DNA of 61,606 bases from an uncultured delta proteobacterium (GCA_903885795.1 CAISJV010000011.1:1-61606); one strand, 5' to 3'. Positions 25,400-34,919 are shown, numbered from the stretch's first letter. Made by a program: numbers and translations. Notes: generated by a model not told the origin, from the sequence alone.

Positions 25400-26023
25400 C
25401 TATCCCCTATTAAAACTAAACCCTTGTTTTTTTAGATATTTGAAAGAAAAAATGGCATCTGCAATAAACATGTACGTTGTTGCTGCCTTGCCATATGTGA
25501 AGACATGTTCCTTCTCCATTACCAATTCTCCCATTCTTACAGGAGAGAAGTCTTCTTCTCCACAAGTTAGCTGTAACCATTCGCCCTTTTTCTTCGGGAT
25601 ACCGCTCATCATTTCTTCAACTTCCAGGTTTGAAACCACCATATCCGTTGCCTTCCAGGTATTCAGGCTTCCATGTCCCACAAGAACGATGGTCTGGCAA
25701 TTTACATCTCTAATCACTCTCTTTAGATCCGTACTTTTTGCCCTCAAAAACCATTTGACCTTCATATCCTTATTGTTGAAGTAGTACGTCCAGGTAATGT
25801 ATGAGCCAAAAAACGCGGACGGAGATGCCCAGTAATCATATTTGGTGAGGGCATGATCGGAAAGAAGAACAGCGGCATATTGATTGCTCTGGATGTTCAT
25901 ATCGCGTACGGTAGTAGAAATGGCAAGGATAGAATAAACTATGAAAAACGGGAGTACAACTCTTCGAAGAATGAGTCGAATCCTCGCTCCCGTAAAGAAG
26001 GGCTGACCAGATAACAATTTCAT
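25400..26023 (-). CDS. hypothetical membrane-anchored protein with possible His/Cys peptidase-like core
   Basis: A 207-residue protein with one N-terminal membrane helix (about residues 19-37), so most of it is exported. The soluble part contains TIVLVGHGSLNTWKATD and, about 40 residues later, WLQLTCGEEDFSP. A GHG followed by a strand ending in Cys is the pattern of caspase-fold (CHAT, C25, clostripain-like) enzymes, but other conserved features could not be verified. The start is weakly supported. No family is recognised with confidence. Confidence 0.5.
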   Translation of the reverse strand: MKLLSGQPFFTGARIRLILRRVVLPFFIVYSILAISTTVRDMNIQSNQYAAVLLSDHALTKYDYWASPSAFFGSYITWTYYFNNKDMKVKWFLRAKSTDLKRVIRDVNCQTIVLVGHGSLNTWKATDMVVSNLEVEEMMSGIPKKKGEWLQLTCGEEDFSPVRMGELVMEKEHVFTYGKAATTYMFIADAIFSFKYLKKQGFSFNRG

Positions 26024-26104
26024 GTTCCTGCATATTGCGCATGTTAAGCTGCCAAAAGCAAGGAGGAGGAAAGAGATGACCGTGGGAAAAAGTGTAACCT
26101 GATC

Positions 26105-26413
26105 TTACAGTGGTGCCATGACTCTAATCTTGACAAGCTTCACATAATCCTTTACCGCTTCCCGGTAGCCCTGCATATGGGGAGCCGTCAAATGGACTTT
26201 CAGGGCGCCAACATCTGACCAGCGTTCGATAATAGTAATTGCGTTTTCGTTGACCCGTTCCTGAACCGGGATGCCTGTAGGTACATCCGCTGCTGGACCG
26301 TATTCGATACATCCATTTTCAGCTCTTACCATGGGAATAATCTTGTTGAGTTCTTCCAGATACGGAGCCCTTTTGCCTTCTCCCAGTTCAACAGTGGCGA
26401 TAACGTAAATCAT
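26105..26413 (-). CDS. antibiotic biosynthesis monooxygenase (ABM/YgiN-like) domain protein
   Basis: A 102-residue single ABM-domain protein: MIYVIATVELGEGKR, then MVRAENGCIEYGPA and ITIIERWSDVGALKVHLTAPHMQGY. Dimeric proteins of this type include quinol monooxygenases and heme-degrading enzymes; small cofactor-free members without known substrate are common. It lies upstream of the membrane-anchored hypothetical on the same strand. Confidence 0.85.
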   Translation of the reverse strand: MIYVIATVELGEGKRAPYLEELNKIIPMVRAENGCIEYGPAADVPTGIPVQERVNENAITIIERWSDVGALKVHLTAPHMQGYREAVKDYVKLVKIRVMAPL

Positions 26414-26479
26414 ACTGCACCTCTCTTCAGGTAAAAAGCCTCGGCGCCTGTATCGCTTTGATAGCCGAAATTCGCCGGA

Positions 26480-26857
26480 TTAATCGTCTTTCGTTTTTTG
26501 CTCCTTCACAGACCTCTTGGTAGTCTTTCGGAGGCGGAAGGCTACCGTTTTGAGAATTTTCTGGAAGTCGGCAGAGATCTTGTTGAATTCAGCATCAAAA
26601 GAGTTCCGGTCAATGGTGCCAACCACGGCCGTACCCTTGGCAGTGGCCGTTGCGGACCGGGGCGTCTTGTCGATATATGCCATCTCGCCAAATATGTCAC
26701 CCTCCTTCAGAATCTCGACGACTATCTTCCGAACGCCCACATTTTTGGAGATTTCGACTTCGCCCCCTTTAACAACATATATACAGTCGCCTTCAGACCC
26801 ATCTTCGAAAATGATCTGCCCATCCTGGAACGTCTTATATGATGATATCTTAAACAT
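26480..26857 (-). CDS. cyclic nucleotide-binding domain protein
   Basis: A 125-residue protein consisting of one cNMP-binding beta-roll (FQDGQIIFEDGSEGDCIYVVKGGEVEIS, EGDIFGEMAYIDKTPRSATATA with the phosphate-binding Arg) and a short basic tail. There is no DNA-binding helix-turn-helix, so it is not a CRP-type transcription factor; it may be a stand-alone sensor or protein-interaction module. Confidence 0.85.
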   Translation of the reverse strand: MFKISSYKTFQDGQIIFEDGSEGDCIYVVKGGEVEISKNVGVRKIVVEILKEGDIFGEMAYIDKTPRSATATAKGTAVVGTIDRNSFDAEFNKISADFQKILKTVAFRLRKTTKRSVKEQKTKDD

Positions 26858-27145
26858 TTTTCATCTCCATATCATTCACTCTGTATGCATAATTCCATTT
26901 CATTTTGTGGGACAAGGGGTCGCCTTTCTTAATCCTCCTTGCAGCTGTTTCTACCGTCGTCTACTTAACAAGTTAATACGGAACTGTCAACGCGCCAATG
27001 GACATTTTCATGTCCCCGCCTTTATCGGCCGGTTAATTACAGTAACGTTGCAGGGCATTTACATTTCGTTATTGAATATGGTAAAAAGACCCAGAATTCT
27101 CGGACCATCATTATTGGTTTGTGCAGAGCTAATCAGAAAAAGGAT

Positions 27146-30100
27146 ATGAGAACATCTTTTCATAGGTACACGTTTAAGGAAGTCATGGAGAAGCTAGCCG
27201 CTCCTTCGGGGAAAAGATACCGGAAAAGCAAAATGGTCTTGATTCCACATATTGTCCATCTCAAGGACCGCCTCATCAATGGTTTTCGTATCAATGGCTG
27301 CTTCCTGGCCCTGTTTTTTCTCGTCTTTCTATTTGTATCCATGGACCTTCATGGCGGCGATCCCTTCACCCCCAATGATCCCTATTTCACTTATAATAAT
27401 CCAACTGGTTACCCCGGTCAGTGGCACCTGCAAAATCAGGTGCCTGTTTCGGGTTCCAACGCGGGTCAGGATGCGGGTCTGATAAACGCGTGGAAAAGTG
27501 GTTACACGGGTCGCGGGGTTGTCATCGGCATTGTTGACGATGGTGTGCAGGGGACTCATGAGGATCTGAAAGACAATTACCGTCCCGATCTCAGCAAGAA
27601 TTTCAGCCAGGACCCGACCCTGGCCGCCCAAGCCCAGGGACCGGTCCAGGGGATCGACAATCACGGCACCGCCGTTGCGGGAGTCGCAGCCGCCCGGGGC
27701 GGCAACTCGATCGGCGGGACGGGCGCCGCCCCCTTCGCTGGTATTGCCGGCCTCCGTCTTCGTCTTGGTAACGCGTTCGTTGGAGATCCGGCAATAACCT
27801 GGGATGATTATTATGATGCCTACCTATGGAAGAGCGGCCTCAACAGCACAACTTTAGCCATTGAATCTAAACCGGAGATTCAAGTCAAAAACCACAGTTA
27901 TGGGTCTAACACCCCCTTTGAAGAGGGAACAGACCGGCTCAAGGATATCTTGAAGGCGACCTCTGATAACGGCATGGTCCATGTATTTGCGGCAGGGAAC
28001 GCCCGCAACAAGAATAACGAGAAGAAGGAAGCCAGTTGTGAAGACGCCAACAAGGACTTCAGCACCACCTCCCCCTATGTGATCACCGTCGCCGCCCTCG
28101 GCAGCAACAGCAAGTATGCCAGCTACAGTAGCTACGGGGCCAATGTCTTTGTCACGGCCCCCTCGTCCTCCTCCGGTTATCTGTCTATTACGACCACGGA
28201 CCGGATGTATGCCAATTACGGCTACAACCTCTATGATCCGAAGAATAATCCCGACGGCGATGTGAATGATCAATATCCAAATTACAACTACACCAGCACC
28301 TTCGGCGGGACGTCATCTGCAGCCCCTCTGGTGTCGGGAATTATGGCCTTGGGCAAGGAGGCAAATCCGTTGATGACGGTCCGCATGGCCAAACACGCCC
28401 TCTCCCTGCCCACCGTTACCAGCAAAGTGGATGCAGGTGACAGTGAATGGATACTTAACAAAGGAGTTGGCGGAGTTGACTTTCAGAGAAACTTCAACCC
28501 CAATTACGGTTTCGGCCTTATCCAGGCCGATAAGTTCGTCAACAAGATCGCCGAGGTGGCCTATGTTACCAAAGAGCAAACCGCGACCGTAGCTATGACG
28601 AACGTCAATCAAGCCATTCCCGACAATGATGCTACCGGTCGTTCGGTAACCTTTACCGTCAACCCGTCCTTGCCCCTGGAAAGTGTGGAGGTGGATCTGA
28701 AATTCTCCCACCAGCGCCGGGGCGACCTCCAGGCCTATCTCATCTCTCCGGACGGGACGAAAAGCCGTCTTTTCAACGATACGAGCGTCACCATCACCAA
28801 TCCACTTTACCGGGATAACGCCAACGTAACTGATTTCGGTTGGACCTTCCTGACCAACGCCTTCTGGGGGGAGCAGAAGAGCGGAACCTGGACCCTACAG
28901 ATGGTCGATGTGGCGGCTGGGAATACCGGCACCTGGCTTCAGTACGGACTTATCTTTCATATGGGAAATATGTTTACCCAGACAGTGGGCAACACTCCCC
29001 TTGTCGGCACCATTGAGGCCGAATCTCTTTCCATGACAAAGGACGGCGTCAATTATTCAATACCGATAGGTTCATCCTTCTCCGTGCGCGATGGGCTTAG
29101 ACTGCTGAAAGGCAAACTGACTATTGATGGTTCTTTTGATCTGAATGGTTTCGAGTCCACTATTGACGGTACCCTGGCCGGTGGCGGTAATCTGAATCAG
29201 TTCGGTACAGGAACAACGACAATGAACGGCGACGGATCAACTTTTTCCGGAACCCTGACCCTGGCCGGGGGGCAATTCAATGTAGGCGCAAATGGTAAAC
29301 TGGGGGGGACCACGCAGGTCAACATCGGGGCGGTTCTGGCTGGCACCGGGCAAATCGGGGCGGTGAACAATAACGGGACGGTGAAACCAGGGAACGGCAG
29401 TGTCGGGACCCTGACCCTGACGAAATTCGGGGCTTCGCCGCCGGCAAATTATAACCAGGGCACCGGCGGCGCCTTGACGGTAGCTGTTGTATCGCCCACG
29501 AGTAACAGCCTCTTGCAGGCTCAGGGCAGCGCGACCCTGGATGGTACATTGGAGACCTTGTGGCAGGGAAGCTCGATTCCCCACAACAAGACGGTATTCG
29601 GGGCTATTCTTTCCGCTGCGGAGGGTGTTTCCGGGCAGTTCGCCGATCTCATCGGTAACAGAATAACCCCGACGTTATTTTTCAAGCCCCAGTATGACCG
29701 GGCCACCGAAGTCTATCTGATGACAGAGCGGGATTATGCTAACAGTGATTTGGTTTCCTCCTTGACAGGAAATCAGCGCGCTGTTTCTCAAATGCTCAAT
29801 CCGCTGGTCAATATAGCAAGCGGTGATCTGGATACGGTCCTGGGCAAGATCGACAATCTGACGACTAATGCGCAGGTGGCCGCCGCCTTTGACCAGTTGT
29901 CTCCCATCGCCAGTGTGGCCCAAACTAACATGACCTCTGGGGTGGCCTCGTTTCAGACCGGCAACGTCGCTTCCCGTCTTGGGGAGTTACGCATGGGGGC
30001 CATGGGATTCAGTCTTCAGGGTTTGGAAAACCTGGACTTCCTTTATCCTCAAGGCCCCCGGCAGCCTTTTCTCCTGGCCAGCAATAGCGATGATCTCCAG

Positions 30101-30958
30101 GGGATGATCCCTGTGGCGCTCGACCCCAACTGGGGTTTCTTCGTAAGAGGCAATCTTGTCCTGGGGGACCAGAAGGATACAGCGGCGCAACGGGGCTACG
30201 ATTTCAAGAATGGCGGTCTCACCGTGGGGACGGACTATCGCTTTTCGGAGCGTTTTGTCGGCGGCGTCCTCTTTGGGATGAACGCAGCCAAATCCTGGAT
30301 CAACGATGCCGGAAGCACAGTGAAACTGGATGGTTATACGTTGGGCGTTTATGGAACATATTTCCGGGAAGCCTTTTATATTGACGGCCAGGCCGGCTAC
30401 GGATGGAACAGATTTGACAACACCCGGCGCATTGTCTTTCCGGGGATTGACCGGACGGCGACAGCGAGTTCTTCCGGTGGTCAGACGACGGCTTACGGGG
30501 GGACAGGTTATGATTTTCAGTTTGGTCCCTGGATGATCGGTCCCGCTCTGACTTTTCAGTATCTCTCCATGGTGGTGAATGGTTACACCGAGGTGGGGGC
30601 AGACTCCCTGAATCTGCAGGTGGATCGTCAATCGACGGAATCTTATCAGGGAAGCGCCGGACTCAAGGGGTCCTGGAACTGGACGAAAGATAAACTGAAG
30701 ATAGCGCCGCGCCTCTGGGCGTTTTACCGGCACGAATTCGGGAATGTGAATCCGGCGACGATCGCCGCTCTGGCCCAGGGGAGTTCGGCCTTTACCACGG
30801 TGAGTGTCGCCCCGGAGCGAAACTTCTTTAATGTGGGAACGGGGGTCAACGTCCACTGGACGGATAGCGTCCTGGCTTATCTAAATTATGAGGCCCAGCT
30901 TGGCCAGTCCAACTATACCGCCCAGAGCGTTACCCTCGGCCTCCGCCTCCAGTTCTGA
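27146..30958 (+). CDS. S8 (kexin-like) serine protease autotransporter
   Basis: A 1270-residue protein secreted by the type V route. A long N-terminal signal region (hydrophobic core at about residues 53-66) precedes the subtilase domain with Asp131 (VDDGVQ), His173 (NHGTAVAGVAAA) and Ser390 (GGTSSAAPLVSG). A kexin-type P domain follows (about 480-615; LKFSHQRRGDLQAYLISPDGT). A passenger segment with an autotransporter-associated repeat lies at about 660-770, and the last about 280 residues form the beta-barrel, ending GLRLQF. The proprotein-convertase P domain in an autotransporter is a notable combination. The longer frame starts with TTG at 27119; ATG 27146 or 27185 (with TAAGGA upstream) are better starts. 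Confidence 0.85.
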   Translation: MRTSFHRYTFKEVMEKLAAPSGKRYRKSKMVLIPHIVHLKDRLINGFRINGCFLALFFLVFLFVSMDLHGGDPFTPNDPYFTYNNPTGYPGQWHLQNQVPVSGSNAGQDAGLINAWKSGYTGRGVVIGIVDDGVQGTHEDLKDNYRPDLSKNFSQDPTLAAQAQGPVQGIDNHGTAVAGVAAARGGNSIGGTGAAPFAGIAGLRLRLGNAFVGDPAITWDDYYDAYLWKSGLNSTTLAIESKPEIQVKNHSYGSNTPFEEGTDRLKDILKATSDNGMVHVFAAGNARNKNNEKKEASCEDANKDFSTTSPYVITVAALGSNSKYASYSSYGANVFVTAPSSSSGYLSITTTDRMYANYGYNLYDPKNNPDGDVNDQYPNYNYTSTFGGTSSAAPLVSGIMALGKEANPLMTVRMAKHALSLPTVTSKVDAGDSEWILNKGVGGVDFQRNFNPNYGFGLIQADKFVNKIAEVAYVTKEQTATVAMTNVNQAIPDNDATGRSVTFTVNPSLPLESVEVDLKFSHQRRGDLQAYLISPDGTKSRLFNDTSVTITNPLYRDNANVTDFGWTFLTNAFWGEQKSGTWTLQMVDVAAGNTGTWLQYGLIFHMGNMFTQTVGNTPLVGTIEAESLSMTKDGVNYSIPIGSSFSVRDGLRLLKGKLTIDGSFDLNGFESTIDGTLAGGGNLNQFGTGTTTMNGDGSTFSGTLTLAGGQFNVGANGKLGGTTQVNIGAVLAGTGQIGAVNNNGTVKPGNGSVGTLTLTKFGASPPANYNQGTGGALTVAVVSPTSNSLLQAQGSATLDGTLETLWQGSSIPHNKTVFGAILSAAEGVSGQFADLIGNRITPTLFFKPQYDRATEVYLMTERDYANSDLVSSLTGNQRAVSQMLNPLVNIASGDLDTVLGKIDNLTTNAQVAAAFDQLSPIASVAQTNMTSGVASFQTGNVASRLGELRMGAMGFSLQGLENLDFLYPQGPRQPFLLASNSDDLQGMIPVALDPNWGFFVRGNLVLGDQKDTAAQRGYDFKNGGLTVGTDYRFSERFVGGVLFGMNAAKSWINDAGSTVKLDGYTLGVYGTYFREAFYIDGQAGYGWNRFDNTRRIVFPGIDRTATASSSGGQTTAYGGTGYDFQFGPWMIGPALTFQYLSMVVNGYTEVGADSLNLQVDRQSTESYQGSAGLKGSWNWTKDKLKIAPRLWAFYRHEFGNVNPATIAALAQGSSAFTTVSVAPERNFFNVGTGVNVHWTDSVLAYLNYEAQLGQSNYTAQSVTLGLRLQF

Positions 30959-31089
30959 CGGCTTCATAAAAAGTCCGGATGCTGCGTTGCGCTGCACCCT
31001 TCGTCACTGCGGCGTACGCCAAGTACGCCTCATTCCTCAGGACTTGCGCGCCTTGCCTGCGGATCTTTTTACGATGCCGTCGATTATGG
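30959..31089. repeat. dispersed palindromic repeat element
   Basis: CGGCTTCATAAAAAGTCCG (30959-30977) and CGGATCTTTTTACGATGCCG (31070-31089) are imperfect inverted copies, bounding a GC-rich core with GGCGTACGCC. It starts on the base after the autotransporter stop codon and lies between converging genes. Part of the right end, TTTTTACGA-GCCGTC, recurs at 35726-35741. It looks like an intergenic REP-like element that may also end transcription. Confidence 0.5.
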
Positions 31090-31144
31090 CCATTTTTTCA
31101 ACTTTTTACGGGTACATCAGCTCTGATAGGGCCATTGTCAAACA

Positions 31145-31873
31145 TCAGTCGTGGTCAAAGACGTAGCCGATGGATCTCAGGCTTTTGAAATAGCGAGGCT
31201 CCTGGGGATTGTCCTCGAAATATTTGCGAAAGCGGACAATGAAGTTGTCCACCGTTCTTGTCGGCATCGCCCCGGTATAACCCCAGCCCATTTCCAGAAG
31301 TTCGCTCCGTGTCAGAGGCTTGCCCCTGTTTGATATAAAGAGCTTCAGCAACCGCATTTCCTGTTCAGTAAGCTTTAGCTCCCCCGAGCGGCATTGGGCG
31401 GTGAAGGTGTCGAAATTGATGATGTTATCGCCAAAAGAATAGGTAGAACTTAATTGGGCAGTGCTTCCGGCGCCCTTTGCCGGTTCATGGCTCCACTCCG
31501 CCCGTGTCATGAGCCGATCCACCCTGAGGAGAAATTCATCGAGATGAAAGGGCTTGGACAGATAATCGTCGACGCCGTAAGCAAGGCCCTTCACCCGGTA
31601 TTCAGGCTCACTTTTGGCCGAAAGGATGAGGATGGGCAGTTTCTCGTCTTCGATGCGGATGTGACGGAGAACGGATAGACCGTCTATGCCGGGGAGCATA
31701 ATATCGAGGACGATGAGTTGGGGTCGCCAATTCCGCCATTCCCGCAGACCTGCCATGCCGTCGGCGGCTATCTGGACTTCATAGCCTTTCAGGGACAGAT
31801 TTAGTCTGAGCCCCTCGGCGATATGCAGATCATCCTCGATGATGAGTATCCGCTTTTTTTCCGTATCTTTCAA
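31145..31873 (-). CDS. OmpR/PhoB-family response regulator
   Basis: A 242-residue regulator with a receiver domain (acidic pocket EDD at 13-15, phospho-acceptor Asp57 in VLDIMLPG, Lys107 in YLSKPF) and a C-terminal winged helix (KLTEQEMRLLKLFISNRGKPLTRSELL, RTVDNFIVRFRKYFE, SIGYVFD). It follows its histidine kinase gene on the same strand with a 101-base gap containing a palindrome. Direct repeats spaced 11 bases in the kinase promoter region are a candidate binding site. Confidence 0.92.
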   Translation of the reverse strand: MKDTEKKRILIIEDDLHIAEGLRLNLSLKGYEVQIAADGMAGLREWRNWRPQLIVLDIMLPGIDGLSVLRHIRIEDEKLPILILSAKSEPEYRVKGLAYGVDDYLSKPFHLDEFLLRVDRLMTRAEWSHEPAKGAGSTAQLSSTYSFGDNIINFDTFTAQCRSGELKLTEQEMRLLKLFISNRGKPLTRSELLEMGWGYTGAMPTRTVDNFIVRFRKYFEDNPQEPRYFKSLRSIGYVFDHD

Positions 31874-31902
31874 TTCAAATGCACCTCAAAATCCCCCTGT
31901 AT

Positions 31903-31921
31903 CCCCCTTTGTCAAAGGGGG
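31903..31921. repeat. short perfect palindrome between kinase and regulator genes
   Basis: CCCCCTTTG-T-CAAAGGGGG is a perfect 9-base stem with one loop base. Similar CCCCCTTT/AAAGGGGG hairpins are frequent intergenic repeats in related genomes, as far as I recall. It may reduce read-through from kinase to regulator. Confidence 0.5.
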
Positions 31922-31974
31922 ACCGAAAAGAAATACACCCCTAAGTCAATGATATTGATCGCCATAAAACATAG

Positions 31975-32937
31975 TCATCCTTTGCTGGCAGGTCGGGGCA
32001 TGTTCAGTATGAACGCTGAACCTTTCCCCAGACCCTCACTCTCTGCGGTCATACCGGCCCGGTGGATCATGGCGATCTGTTCTACAAGGTAGAGGCCCAG
32101 GCCCGTTCCCTTCGCCGTCATATCATCTGTCTGTCCCACCTGGTAGAATTTGCGGAAGATTTTCTTCGTTTCTCCTTTTTCGATGCCCATGCCATTATCT
32201 TCGAATCTTACGTCGAGACCCTTCTTGTGGGTCGCAAACCGGATGTCGATCCTTGGTTGATCCGACTGGTTGTATTTGATCGCATTGGTGCACAGGTTCA
32301 TCAGCAACATGTCGAATAACGGCAGGTTAAGCCAGTAAAAGTAGGCTTTTTTTAAGGGTTTATGGACGGCGATTTCGCAGCCGCGAAAAAGATCAGCGTT
32401 TCTTGCACAGAATGCTTCAATATTTTCAACAATATCAACATGGGTGAAGTCTTTCTGGTACCTTTTGCTTTCAATGCGGGCCAGATCCAGGATGCGGTTG
32501 ATATTTTCCAGGAGGCGGTTCACGTCATGAATCATGAAATCAAGGTAGCGGAGCTGGTCTTCCCGGGGCAATTCGTACTTGGCGAAGGTATCCAGGTAAA
32601 GGCGGAGGGATGCCACCGGGGTCTTCAGTTCATGGGTAAAATTATTGATGAAGTTTCTCTGCATCCGGTAGAGCCGCCAAGTCTTCTCATTATAGACGAA
32701 GATGGTGAATACTCCCGTCAGAATCAGCCCGACAAGGATGGAAAGGACAAGGATGACAACCCAAGTCTTCATCTCTAAAAACTGCGAAGGGTCCAGGTTG
32801 TATTTTTTAATAATCCTTTGTAATCCTGTACTTACCTCGATATACCAATATATATATAGAAAGAGCGAGGCGGCCAGGGCCGCGATCGACAGGACAAAGA
32901 TCAGGACTGGATGGAAAAACCATTTTACCCGGTTCAT
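31975..32937 (-). CDS. two-component sensor histidine kinase
   Basis: A 320-residue membrane kinase with two transmembrane helices (about residues 11-33 and 60-82) enclosing a small periplasmic loop of about 25 residues. The dimerisation box NFTHELKTPVASL carries His102, and the ATPase domain shows NAIKYN, EDNGMGI and GTGLGLYLVEQIA. The short sensor loop suggests sensing in or near the membrane. It is the first gene of the kinase-regulator unit and is divergent from the radical SAM gene. Confidence 0.92.
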   Translation of the reverse strand: MNRVKWFFHPVLIFVLSIAALAASLFLYIYWYIEVSTGLQRIIKKYNLDPSQFLEMKTWVVILVLSILVGLILTGVFTIFVYNEKTWRLYRMQRNFINNFTHELKTPVASLRLYLDTFAKYELPREDQLRYLDFMIHDVNRLLENINRILDLARIESKRYQKDFTHVDIVENIEAFCARNADLFRGCEIAVHKPLKKAYFYWLNLPLFDMLLMNLCTNAIKYNQSDQPRIDIRFATHKKGLDVRFEDNGMGIEKGETKKIFRKFYQVGQTDDMTAKGTGLGLYLVEQIAMIHRAGMTAESEGLGKGSAFILNMPRPASKG

Positions 32938-33008
32938 AGGCGTTGGACCTTGCTACACCAGTGCAGGCCGACTGTCAACGGCGGATCGAGACCGGTAGTC
33001 CGTGGAAA

Positions 33009-33026
33009 TGTAAAACTAATGTAAAA
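33009..33026. promoter_or_regulatory. direct repeat resembling a CpxR/OmpR-type operator
   Basis: TGTAAAA occurs at 33009-33015 and again at 33020-33026, an 11-base period, and contains GTAAA-N6-GTAAA, close to the published CpxR box. It lies in the divergent region 72 bases upstream of the kinase start and 150 bases upstream of the radical SAM gene. Binding by the neighbouring regulator is an inference. Confidence 0.4.
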
Positions 33027-33177
33027 TCAATAATTAGGGCTTTCATTTCTCAATAAACTTTTCTAAGAGGAACACCATCATAAACCGACCCTTCCATTGA
33101 AGGGGGCGAAAAATGACGAGATCGTAAAAAGTAATGTTCCCGGAATCATCATAACCGAACCGAGAGGAGATATGTAT

Positions 33178-34899
33178 ATGGCAACTGCCAAGCCCCCCGT
33201 CCACCCCCTGAGAACCAGCGCCAATATCCTGCTTGCCGGCGTTTTTGGTCCTTTTGCCCAGGATGACCAGTATGGAAGCCGCAAAAACAATCCCATGGAG
33301 CTCTACCATAACCAGGTTACCCGTCTCCAGGGCGGTTTCTCCCTGCGCATGTTCCACCGTACCTTCGGACTTCTGATGATTCAGGCGAATATCGAGGCCC
33401 CCTGCACGGTTTTGGACTTTCCGACGCTGAAGGATTTCATCAGGGAGATTCAGGATCACGACTATGACATTGTGGGGATCGGGTCCATTCTGACCAATGT
33501 CGGGAAAGTGAAAGAGATGTGCGACCTCGTCCGTCGTTACCGGCCGGAAGCGACGATCGTTGTGGGCGGCCACATTGCCGCCCGGGAAGACCTCCACCGG
33601 TCCATTGACGCCGATTATATCGTCCGGGGAGATGGAATCCGCTGGTTCCGCCAGTTTTTAGGGCAGGACGAAAAGGCGCCCATCAGCCATCCCATGGTCC
33701 TTTCCGGATTTGGGGGACGCATCATGGGCATTGAACTTCCTCATAGAAAGGGAAACACCGCAGCCATTTTGATCCCCTCCGTGGGCTGTCCCGTAGGCTG
33801 TAATTTCTGCTCTACTTCCGCCTTCTTCGGGGGGAAAGGGAATTTTGTCAACTTTTACGAAACGGGGGACGAACTCTTTTCGGTTATGTGCCAGATTGAG
33901 GAGAAACTTTCGGTTCGCTCCTTTTTTGTCCTTGACGAAAATTTTCTTGTTCACCGCCGCCGCGCCCTCCGCCTCCTGGAGCTGATGGAAGAGCACGGGA
34001 AGTCATGGTCCCTCGATGTCTTCAGTTCCGCCCGGGTTATCGAGTCCTATTCCATCGAACAACTTGTGAGGCTCGGGGTAACCTGGGTGTGGATGGGCCT
34101 GGAAGGTGAGGAAAGCACCTACCGGAAACTCAAAGGCGTCGATACCCGCGAGCTCGTGCAGAATCTTCAAAATCATGGTATCCGCGTGCTGGGTTCTTCC
34201 ATCATCGGCCTCGAGGATCACCGGCCGGAAGACATGGACCGGATAATTTCTTACGCCATCGCCCACGATACCGATTTTCATCAGTTCATGCTCTACACCC
34301 CCAATCCCGGCACGCCTCTTTACCGGGAACATTCAGAGGCGGGAAACATCGTCTCCGAGCGAGAATTGCCCCTTGCCGACCGGCATGGACAATACCGCTT
34401 TAGCCATCGTCATAAACATATCACGGAGGGCAGGGAAGAAGGAATCCTCCTTAAGGCATTTCGGCAGGATTTCGAGGTTAATGGCCCCAGCCTGTATCGC
34501 CTCATCCGCACCATGCTGAAAGGATGGCAACGCTATCAGGACCATCCGGATCAGGCCGTACGGGATCGGTACGCCTGGGATACGGCGCCCCTGCGGACGG
34601 TCTACGCCGGCGCCGTCTGGGCCATGAAAAAGTGGTACCGGAAAGACGTCGACATGAAACAGAAAATAGAAGTGCTGCTGAAGGACCTTTATCGGACCTA
34701 CGGATGGAAGACGCGGTTGCTGAGCCCCTTTATCGGGTCCTATGCCCTGGCTTGTCTCATCCGTGAAGATCGGCGTCTGAAAAGAGGCTGGGCCTGTGAA
34801 CCTTTATCTTTAGTGAACAAGAATGAAGCGGCGCTTGCCTTGAGAAAGACCCGGCGCCTCCGTCTCGATGCCGCCATTCCCGAGACATCGGTGGCTTAA
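33178..34899 (+). CDS. B12-binding-type radical SAM protein
   Basis: A 573-residue protein. The N-terminal about 190 residues resemble a cobalamin-binding Rossmann domain (DIVGIGSILTNVGKVKEM, TIVVGGHIAA, ADYIVRGDG). The radical SAM motif is CPVGCNFC with Cys204, Cys208 and Cys211. The barrel continues with SFFVLDENFLVHRRRALRL and LGVTWVWMGLEGEE. The C-terminal part (about 430-573) is basic and not recognised. A ribosome site GAGAGGAG favours the ATG at 33178 over ATG 33172. Members of this large group perform methylations and rearrangements; no substrate genes lie nearby. Confidence 0.8.
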   Translation: MATAKPPVHPLRTSANILLAGVFGPFAQDDQYGSRKNNPMELYHNQVTRLQGGFSLRMFHRTFGLLMIQANIEAPCTVLDFPTLKDFIREIQDHDYDIVGIGSILTNVGKVKEMCDLVRRYRPEATIVVGGHIAAREDLHRSIDADYIVRGDGIRWFRQFLGQDEKAPISHPMVLSGFGGRIMGIELPHRKGNTAAILIPSVGCPVGCNFCSTSAFFGGKGNFVNFYETGDELFSVMCQIEEKLSVRSFFVLDENFLVHRRRALRLLELMEEHGKSWSLDVFSSARVIESYSIEQLVRLGVTWVWMGLEGEESTYRKLKGVDTRELVQNLQNHGIRVLGSSIIGLEDHRPEDMDRIISYAIAHDTDFHQFMLYTPNPGTPLYREHSEAGNIVSERELPLADRHGQYRFSHRHKHITEGREEGILLKAFRQDFEVNGPSLYRLIRTMLKGWQRYQDHPDQAVRDRYAWDTAPLRTVYAGAVWAMKKWYRKDVDMKQKIEVLLKDLYRTYGWKTRLLSPFIGSYALACLIREDRRLKRGWACEPLSLVNKNEAALALRKTRRLRLDAAIPETSVA

Positions 34900-34919
34900 T
34901 TACAACGTCCAAACAATGA

